From NCBI GenBank assembly GCA_910585935.1, contig CAJUHN010000044.1, positions 1 to 20,270 of the forward strand: DNA of 20,270 nt. Reading direction: 5' to 3'. Shown in pieces: positions 14,995 to 20,270 of this stretch; positions within the stretch are counted from its first letter, which is position 1; each line of letters starts with the position of its first letter. Under the pieces are notes generated by a model. The model had not been told where the DNA came from. It was given only the letters and a program-made list of their open reading frames with translations, and ran no database searches. The DNA comes from an uncultured Lachnospiraceae bacterium (GTDB taxonomy: Bacteria; Bacillota; Clostridia; Lachnospirales; Lachnospiraceae). Made by a program: the position numbers and the translations under genes.

Positions 14995-17454
14995 ATGCAG
15001 AATCGTTTTACAAAAAAGGCTATAGAAGCATTAGAGGCAGCGGATAAAGCCTCGAAAGAACTAGGACATGGTTATATAGGGACAGAACATATTTTAATTG
15101 GACTTTTAAGTGTAGAAGATTGTTTAGCATCTTCCATTTTAAAAAACCATGGAGTGAGTCTAGAAAAATTAAAAGAATTAATTGAACAGTTAATTAGTCC
15201 ATCGAATGGCATTAATATTCGTGAACCAGAAGGATATACTCCTAGAGCGAAACGTGTTTTAGATGCTAGTTATAGGGAAGCGGTTCGTTTCCGCGCTACT
15301 TTAGTCGGGACAGAACATATTTTAATTGCGATTATAAAAGAAACAGATAGCATAGCAGCACGTCTTTTAAATACGATTGGAGTCAATGTTCAAAAACTCT
15401 ATGTGGATATTTTATTAGCTATGGGGGAAGATGGAAACTTATATAAAGAAGAGTTTCAAAATGGAAAACCTAGAAATAAAGGGAAGAGTACGACTCCAAC
15501 ATTAAATCAGTATAGCAGAGATTTGACAGAATTAGCAAAAGAAGGGAAATTAGATCCTGTAATAGGAAGAGAAGAAGAGATTCAGAGGGTGATTCAGATA
15601 CTCAGTCGGCGCACGAAAAATAATCCTTGTTTGATTGGTGAACCCGGAGTGGGAAAAACAGCGATTGCAGAAGGACTTGCGATAAAGATAATAGAAGGAA
15701 ATGTACCAGATACGATTCAAAATAAGAGAGTGTTGACTCTGGATTTATCTGGTATGGTAGCAGGGTCTAAATATCGAGGAGAATTTGAAGAACGCATCAA
15801 ACGTGTTTTGGCAGAAGTGAAAAATGATGGCAAGGTGCTGTTGTTTTTAGATGAATTACACACCATCATCGGGGCTGGTGGTGCAGAAGGAGCGATTGAT
15901 GCATCTAATATATTAAAACCTTCTTTAGCGAGAGGGGAAATTCAATTAATCGGGGCTACTACGATTGATGAATATAGAAAATATATTGAAAAAGATGCAG
16001 CACTAGAACGTCGTTTCCAGCCTGTTATGGTAGATGAACCATCAGAAGAGGAAACAATAAAGATATTAAAAGGTCTGAGAGATCGCTATGAAAAACATCA
16101 TGGAGTAAAAATTTCAGAAGATGCTTTGGTAGCAGCAGTGAGAATGTCTAGCAGATATTTAAATGACAGATTTTTGCCAGATAAAGCCATTGATTTAATT
16201 GATGAGGCTTCCTCTAGAGTTCGTTTGGGTATTTATTCTGCTCCAAAAGAGTTAAAAGAGATAGAAGAAGAATTAGAGAAATTAGAACAAGAGAAAGAAA
16301 ATGCTATTGTTTCTGAGGCTTATGAAAAAGCTGGAGAAATTAAAAAGAAACAGTTAAAAAAAGAAGAGAAGAAAAATAAAATAATAGCGAAATGGGAGAA
16401 GGAAAAATCTTCTGTAAAGCTTTTCGTGGATGAAAATCAGATAGCAGAAATTGTATCGAACTGGACAAAGATACCAGTGAAAAAATTAGAACAAGAGGAA
16501 GCAGAGCGTCTTAGAAATTTGGAAGGTATTTTGCATGAACGTGTAGTAGGACAAGAAGAAGCTGTGAGTGCTGTATCAAAAGCTATCCGAAGGGGCAGAG
16601 TGGGATTAAAAGATCCGAAAAGACCGATTGGCTCTTTCTTGTTTTTAGGACCTACAGGGGTAGGAAAAACAGAACTTTCCAAAGCCTTAGCAGAGGCAAT
16701 GTTCGGTTCGGAAAATACGATTATTCGCATTGATATGTCAGAATATATGGAAAAACACAGTGTATCAAAATTAATAGGATCACCGCCCGGATATGTAGGA
16801 TATGAAGAAGGTGGTCAACTCAGTGAAAAGGTGAGAAGAAATCCTTATTCTGTTATTTTATTTGACGAAATAGAAAAAGCGCATCCAGATGTTTTTAATA
16901 TTTTGCTTCAAGTATTAGATGACGGGCATATCACAGATGCACAAGGAAGAAAAGTCAATTTTAAAAATACTATTTTGATCATGACTTCAAATGCCGGTGC
17001 AGAGAGCATTATCTCCCCTAAGAAATTAGGATTTACAACAGTGGAAAATGAGAAAGAAAATTATGAGCAGATGAAAGAAAATGTGATGGGAGAGGTAAAG
17101 CGTATTTTTAAACCAGAATTTTTAAATAGAATTGATGAAATTATTGTTTTCCATGCATTGAATAAAGAAAATATTCGAGCTATTGTTTCCATTATGTCAG
17201 ATGTTATGATAAAGAGAACCAAAAAACAAATGGATATTACGGTAATTTTAGAAGATTCTGCAAAAGATTATATCGTAGAAAAAGGTTATGATGAAAAATT
17301 TGGAGCTAGACCATTAAGAAGAGCACTACAGAGCAAAATAGAGGATCGGTTAGCAGAGGAAATTTTAGATGGAAAAGTGAAAAAGGGAGATACAGTTACA
17401 ATTAGTTATGAAAAGGAAGAGTTAAAATTTGCCGTGAATAATTTAGCAGAATAA
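14995..17454 (+). CDS. clpC: ClpC, AAA+ unfoldase of the ClpCP protease
   Basis: This hexameric ATPase unfolds proteins, including those marked with phosphoarginine, and feeds them to ClpP. The 819 residues show the double Clp-N repeat (1-145, GTEHILIGLL and GTEHILIAII), AAA1 with Walker A GEPGVGKTA at 215 and Walker B LLFLDELHT, a middle domain with a UVR-like motif (about 440, EAYEKAGEIKKKQLKKEE), AAA2 with Walker A GPTGVGKTE at 552 and Walker B VILFDEIEKAHPD, and the ClpP-docking loop LGF (in KKLGFTT, about 677). The C-terminal D2 small domain ends normally. AGGAGG lies 8 nt before the ATG, and 11 nt separate it from mcsB. No clpP lies in the window. Confidence 0.97.
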   Translation: MQNRFTKKAIEALEAADKASKELGHGYIGTEHILIGLLSVEDCLASSILKNHGVSLEKLKELIEQLISPSNGINIREPEGYTPRAKRVLDASYREAVRFRATLVGTEHILIAIIKETDSIAARLLNTIGVNVQKLYVDILLAMGEDGNLYKEEFQNGKPRNKGKSTTPTLNQYSRDLTELAKEGKLDPVIGREEEIQRVIQILSRRTKNNPCLIGEPGVGKTAIAEGLAIKIIEGNVPDTIQNKRVLTLDLSGMVAGSKYRGEFEERIKRVLAEVKNDGKVLLFLDELHTIIGAGGAEGAIDASNILKPSLARGEIQLIGATTIDEYRKYIEKDAALERRFQPVMVDEPSEEETIKILKGLRDRYEKHHGVKISEDALVAAVRMSSRYLNDRFLPDKAIDLIDEASSRVRLGIYSAPKELKEIEEELEKLEQEKENAIVSEAYEKAGEIKKKQLKKEEKKNKIIAKWEKEKSSVKLFVDENQIAEIVSNWTKIPVKKLEQEEAERLRNLEGILHERVVGQEEAVSAVSKAIRRGRVGLKDPKRPIGSFLFLGPTGVGKTELSKALAEAMFGSENTIIRIDMSEYMEKHSVSKLIGSPPGYVGYEEGGQLSEKVRRNPYSVILFDEIEKAHPDVFNILLQVLDDGHITDAQGRKVNFKNTILIMTSNAGAESIISPKKLGFTTVENEKENYEQMKENVMGEVKRIFKPEFLNRIDEIIVFHALNKENIRAIVSIMSDVMIKRTKKQMDITVILEDSAKDYIVEKGYDEKFGARPLRRALQSKIEDRLAEEILDGKVKKGDTVTISYEKEELKFAVNNLAE

Positions 17455-17633
17455 TGAATAAATTGCTGGTAAATAGAAGCATTTTATTATATAATAAGAT
17501 TACAAAATATTGTGCTTTCCGTTTGAAAGAAATAGCACAGTTTTGGAGTTTGTATGTTTTAGCTGAATATATAGAACCCAACGTACTTTACGCTGGAGTG
17601 TCAGAAACAATCAAAAGCAGGAGGGCAAAACAG

Positions 17634-18047
17634 ATGCCAGTAGTAAACGAATTGATAAGAAAAGAAGCAGATGGGAGTGTAAGCTTTGGAAATTACTTGT
17701 TAGAAAAAAAGTCAAAATTAGAGGATTTTGAACACAAAGGGGATTTATATAAGGTGAAGACATTTAAAGAAATCACCAAATTGGAGAAGAATGGTCTATT
17801 TGTATATGAATCTGTTCCCGGAACGGCTGTTAATCATTTGATCGTTACAGATCAAGGAATGGAATTTAAAGTTTGTGGTTATGATGATTCTCAAATTACA
17901 GTAGAGTTGGAAAGTGCTTGCGAATATATTATATTTATAAATGATAATCGCGCTGGTAAGATGAAAACAAATTTAGGTGGAAAATTAGTATTAAGTGTGG
18001 AATTGGCAGACGGTAAAGAAGCTTTTGTAAAAATTCAAAAGCAATAA
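17634..18047 (+). CDS. Conserved hypothetical protein between clpC and radA
   Basis: A 137-residue soluble protein starting MPVVNELIRKEADGSVSFG. I choose ATG 17634 because AGGAGGG lies 8 nt upstream; the frame is open back to an ATG at 17454, but the extra 60 residues look like a translated leader and lack a ribosome binding site. The sequence is mostly beta-strand, with a conserved-looking LEDFEHKGDLYKVKTFKEIT block and ending GKMKTNLGGKLVLSVEL. It resembles a family common in Lachnospiraceae that is sometimes called endosialidase in databases, a label I would not trust. It has no signal peptide or membrane segment. Function is unknown. A terminator follows. The 179-nt gap after clpC may hold its own promoter. 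Confidence 0.75.
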   Translation: MPVVNELIRKEADGSVSFGNYLLEKKSKLEDFEHKGDLYKVKTFKEITKLEKNGLFVYESVPGTAVNHLIVTDQGMEFKVCGYDDSQITVELESACEYIIFINDNRAGKMKTNLGGKLVLSVELADGKEAFVKIQKQ

Positions 18048-18064
18048 TGAATTAAAAATTGATT

Positions 18065-18134
18065 AAAAACTTCCAGAAAAACAGAGCTTTTATGGATAGC
18101 TTTTCCTATATCTGTTTTTTTGGAAGTTTTCTTT
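18065..18134 (+). terminator. Terminator between the hypothetical gene and radA
   Basis: A long hairpin: AAAACTTCCAGAAAAACAGA (18066-18085) pairs with 18111-18130 over about 20 bp with one G-U pair. The loop is about 25 nt and the descending arm is T-rich (TTTTTT, then TTTTCTTTAT). It may be bidirectional. It suggests radA is transcribed at least partly from its own promoter. Confidence 0.82.
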
Positions 18135-18195
18135 ATAAAATGATAGAAATAGAAAAAGGTTTGTGATAGAGAATGATAATCAGGGAGGGAATATC

Positions 18196-19566
18196 GTGGC
18201 GAAGGGAAAGGGAAGTATATTTTTTTGTCAAGAATGTGGCTATGAATCAGTAAAGTGGTTAGGACAATGCCCTACTTGTAAGGCTTGGAATAGTTTTGTG
18301 GAAGAACCTGTTTTGGGAAAGAAGACAGGGAATCATAAAATGACAAGAGGAATAGAAATAGAACCAGTTTGTTTGTCTAAAATTTCTATGGAAAAAGAGG
18401 AGAGATTGGATACTAAAATAAAGGAACTTAACCGAGTATTAGGAGGAGGAATCGTGTCAGGCTCTCTAGTCTTAGTAGGAGGTGATCCCGGAATAGGAAA
18501 GTCTACTTTACTTTTACAAGTTTGCAGAAATTTGGCAGAGGAGAAGAAAGTTTTATATATTTCGGGAGAAGAATCTTTAAAACAAATTAAGTTAAGGGCA
18601 GATAGAGTAGGAAAATTTTCTGATAATCTTTTGTTATTATGCGAAACAAATTTAAACAGTATTCAGTCAGCGATTGAGAAAGTCAGTCCAGATGTGGTTA
18701 TAATTGATTCTATTCAGACTATGTATAATGAAGAAGTGGCTTCTGCTCCGGGAAGTGTTTCTCAGGTGAGAGAAACAACAGGAATTTTAATGCAAATTGC
18801 AAAAGGAATGGGAATTGCTATTTTTATTGTAGGGCATGTGACCAAAGAGGGAGTGGTAGCTGGACCTAGAGTTTTAGAACATATGGTAGATACTGTGTTA
18901 TATTTTGAAGGAGATAGACATGCTTCTTATCGAATATTGAGGGGTGTGAAGAATAGATTTGGATCTACAAATGAAATAGGTGTTTTTGAGATGAGGGAAA
19001 ATGGGTTAGAAGAGGTGGAAAACCCTTCGGAATATATGTTAAATGGGAAGCCAAAGGGAGCTTCTGGGTCAGTTGTCACTTGTGCGATGGAGGGGACTAG
19101 ACCTCTTTTGTTAGAAATTCAGGCGTTAGTATGTAGGACAAATTTTGGAATACCAAGGAGAACAACAGCAGGAACAGATTATAATCGTGTGAATTTGTTG
19201 ATGGCTGTGTTAGAAAAAAGAATGGGGTTTCAATTGGGGGATTGTGATGCATATGTCAATATCACAGGAGGAATGAAAATGAATGAACCTTCTATGGATT
19301 TAGGAATTGTATTAGCGTTGATTTCTAGTTATAAGGATAAGGCGATTCCAGATAATGCTATTATTTTTGGAGAAGTGGGGCTTTCAGGAGAAGTGCGAGG
19401 GGTGAATATGGCAGAACAAAGGATTTTAGAAGCACAAAAGATGGGATTTGAAATTTGTGTTTTACCAAAAGTTACGAAGGAAGGAATAAGACAAAAGACA
19501 CAGATGCAGTTAATCGGAGTGGAGAATTTGAGAGAGGCTGTGAAATGGGTGTTGGGAGGGAAGTAG
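18196..19566 (+). CDS. radA: RadA, DNA repair helicase/ATPase
   Basis: RadA (Sms) is a RecA-like hexameric ATPase that drives branch migration during recombination and repair. From GTG 18196 the product is 456 residues, the normal length. It has a C4 zinc finger (C11, C14, C25, C28), Walker A GGDPGIGKST at 95-104, the RadA signature KNRFG at 252-256, and a C-terminal Lon-protease-like domain (YVNITGGMKMNEPSMDLGIVLALISS). The GTG start is set by GGGAGGG 6 nt upstream; the longer reading from 18163 has no such site. The position after clpC is conserved in many Firmicutes. Confidence 0.95.
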   Translation: MAKGKGSIFFCQECGYESVKWLGQCPTCKAWNSFVEEPVLGKKTGNHKMTRGIEIEPVCLSKISMEKEERLDTKIKELNRVLGGGIVSGSLVLVGGDPGIGKSTLLLQVCRNLAEEKKVLYISGEESLKQIKLRADRVGKFSDNLLLLCETNLNSIQSAIEKVSPDVVIIDSIQTMYNEEVASAPGSVSQVRETTGILMQIAKGMGIAIFIVGHVTKEGVVAGPRVLEHMVDTVLYFEGDRHASYRILRGVKNRFGSTNEIGVFEMRENGLEEVENPSEYMLNGKPKGASGSVVTCAMEGTRPLLLEIQALVCRTNFGIPRRTTAGTDYNRVNLLMAVLEKRMGFQLGDCDAYVNITGGMKMNEPSMDLGIVLALISSYKDKAIPDNAIIFGEVGLSGEVRGVNMAEQRILEAQKMGFEICVLPKVTKEGIRQKTQMQLIGVENLREAVKWVLGGK

Positions 19567-19625
19567 TTAGGTATGGGATTTAAGGGGTTGGATTAGATAG
19601 AAATGGGGAGGGGAAGGAAGGGATG

Positions 19626-19783
19626 AGTTTCCGCCCCAAGACTAAGCTATTCCAACGAAGCCGCGCTTTCGCTCCGTTCCAGACGTAGTGGTACTAAGCG
19701 CACAGACCATAAAGGTCTGTTTGCTAAGTGCCAACGTCTTCCAAGGGGCTTCTTTTGGAATAGATTAGTTTTGGGGCTAGTTT
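19626..19783 (+). repeat. Structured palindromic repeat, copy F
   Basis: A full copy 60 nt past radA. The outer stem (19633-19655 with 19755-19777) spans 23 bp with one G-U pair and one mismatch, and its sequence (GCCCCAAGACTAAG...) is unrelated to the other outer stems. The apical hairpin is perfect, ACAGACC-ATAAA-GGTCTGT, and is shared only with partner copy G. The 3' boundary is GCTAGTTT. Confidence 0.94.
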
Positions 19784-20021
19784 GTAGCATGGGCTAGTCT
19801 GTGAAGTCAGAGGGCAATGATTAGAATAAGGTTAAGTTATAGTGGTTTCTTGGTAAGGTGTAAGGAAAAGGTATAAAAGTGATACTTACAGAAGAATCCT
19901 ATAAATCTGATACCGTTATTTTACTCATGAAACACTAGAAAAGAGAATTACAATAAAAGTAGGTTTATGTATTATTTAATGATGAATAGTATGATTTTTT
20001 TATTTTTCTAGAATAGCTGAC
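19784..20021. other. Spacer between repeat copies F and G, no gene seen
   Basis: This is 238 bp of AT-rich DNA with no supported gene. CATGGGCTAG at 19788-19797 matches the sequence just after copy A. Confidence 0.4.
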
Positions 20022-20178
20022 AAACTAGCGCTAGAAGGAAGGGATTCCAAAAGAAGCCCCTTGGAAGACGTTGGCACTTAGCAAACAGACCTTTATGGTC
20101 TGTGCGCTTAGTACCACTACGTCTGGAACGGAGCGAAAGCGCGGCTTCGTTGGAATCCCTTCCTTCTGGCGCGAACCT
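20022..20178 (-). repeat. Structured palindromic repeat, copy G (inverted relative to F)
   Basis: A full inverted copy bounded by AAACTAGC (20022-20029) and GCGAACC (20171-20177). The outer stem (20028-20050 with 20150-20172) pairs over 23 bp with a single G-U. The apical hairpin (ACAGACCTTTATGGTCTGT) is that of copy F. The variable tetranucleotide in its small GC hairpin reads GAAA on this strand. Confidence 0.95.
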
Positions 20179-20228
20179 TTTTGTGACTTTTGTGACTTAA
20201 GTTATTTAAGAAAAATGGAAAAAGTGTC

Positions 20229-20257
20229 TTGACAGATGAAATATTCTATGATAGACT
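20229..20257 (+). promoter_or_regulatory. Probable promoter for a gene beyond the window
   Basis: TTGACA (20229-20234) is followed after 17 bp by TAGACT (20252-20257). It lies 50 bp after repeat copy G and points out of the window. Confidence 0.5.
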
Positions 20258-20270
20258 ATTCAAGTCCATT

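Noticed and set aside
17454..17633. N-terminal extension of the hypothetical protein after clpC
   Set aside because: The open frame has no ribosome binding site and no domain-like sequence, while ATG 17634 has a strong one.
19626..20178. Repeats as integron attC sites
   Set aside because: They are folded and variable in sequence like attC, but they are longer, occur in inverted pairs rather than a head-to-tail cassette array, lack an obvious conserved GTT core with cassettes, and no integrase is in the window.
1..20270. tRNA, rRNA or complete insertion sequence
   Set aside because: No tRNA cloverleaf, rRNA segment or transposase gene was recognised in the window.

Overview
The window is AT-rich DNA from a Gram-positive Clostridia genome, most likely a member of the Lachnospiraceae. 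The evidence is the mcsA-mcsB-clpC-radA stress cluster, the clostridial SH3b/glucosaminidase/dockerin wall hydrolase, strong AGGAGG-type ribosome binding sites and sigma-A promoters. Species cannot be named from sequence alone.

Layout. (1) 1-329 holds a truncated copy of a structured repeat and the purE leader. (2) purE (330-842) stands alone, followed by a small accessory block: a decayed MATE efflux gene on the minus strand (1092-2134), a divergent Crp/Fnr-type regulator (2223-2834) with a perfect 20-bp palindrome between them, and an MmcQ/YjbR-family gene on the minus strand. (3) After an inverted pair of the repeat come purM-purN-purD, three steps of de novo purine synthesis, closed by a terminator. 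(4) A sigma-A promoter precedes a secreted SH3b-glucosaminidase with a C-terminal dockerin, directly followed by a membrane protein with an extracellular cohesin and a long, highly charged cytoplasmic tail. (5) After a terminator and a second repeat pair comes a stress operon: a GntR-type repressor gene where ctsR is usually found, then mcsA, mcsB, clpC, a small conserved hypothetical gene and radA. (6) A third repeat pair and a promoter reading out of the window close the segment.

The most unusual content is the repeat family: seven copies of a roughly 160-nt palindromic element in 20 kb, all between genes. Six form three inverted pairs, always in the same facing orientation; the copy at the left edge is unpaired inside the window. 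The outer stems differ almost completely between copies but stay self-complementary over 17-24 bp. Internal stems also show paired substitutions, so structure rather than primary sequence is being kept. I recognise no known family; it could be a structured RNA, a single-strand or cruciform DNA target for a transposase or recombinase, or a BIME-like chromosomal element.

Other points of interest are a likely cohesin-dockerin partnership in a cell-wall rather than cellulosome setting, replacement of CtsR by a GntR protein with two overlapping palindromes on its promoter, an McsB lacking the usual active-site cysteine, and a MATE gene with three separate lesions.
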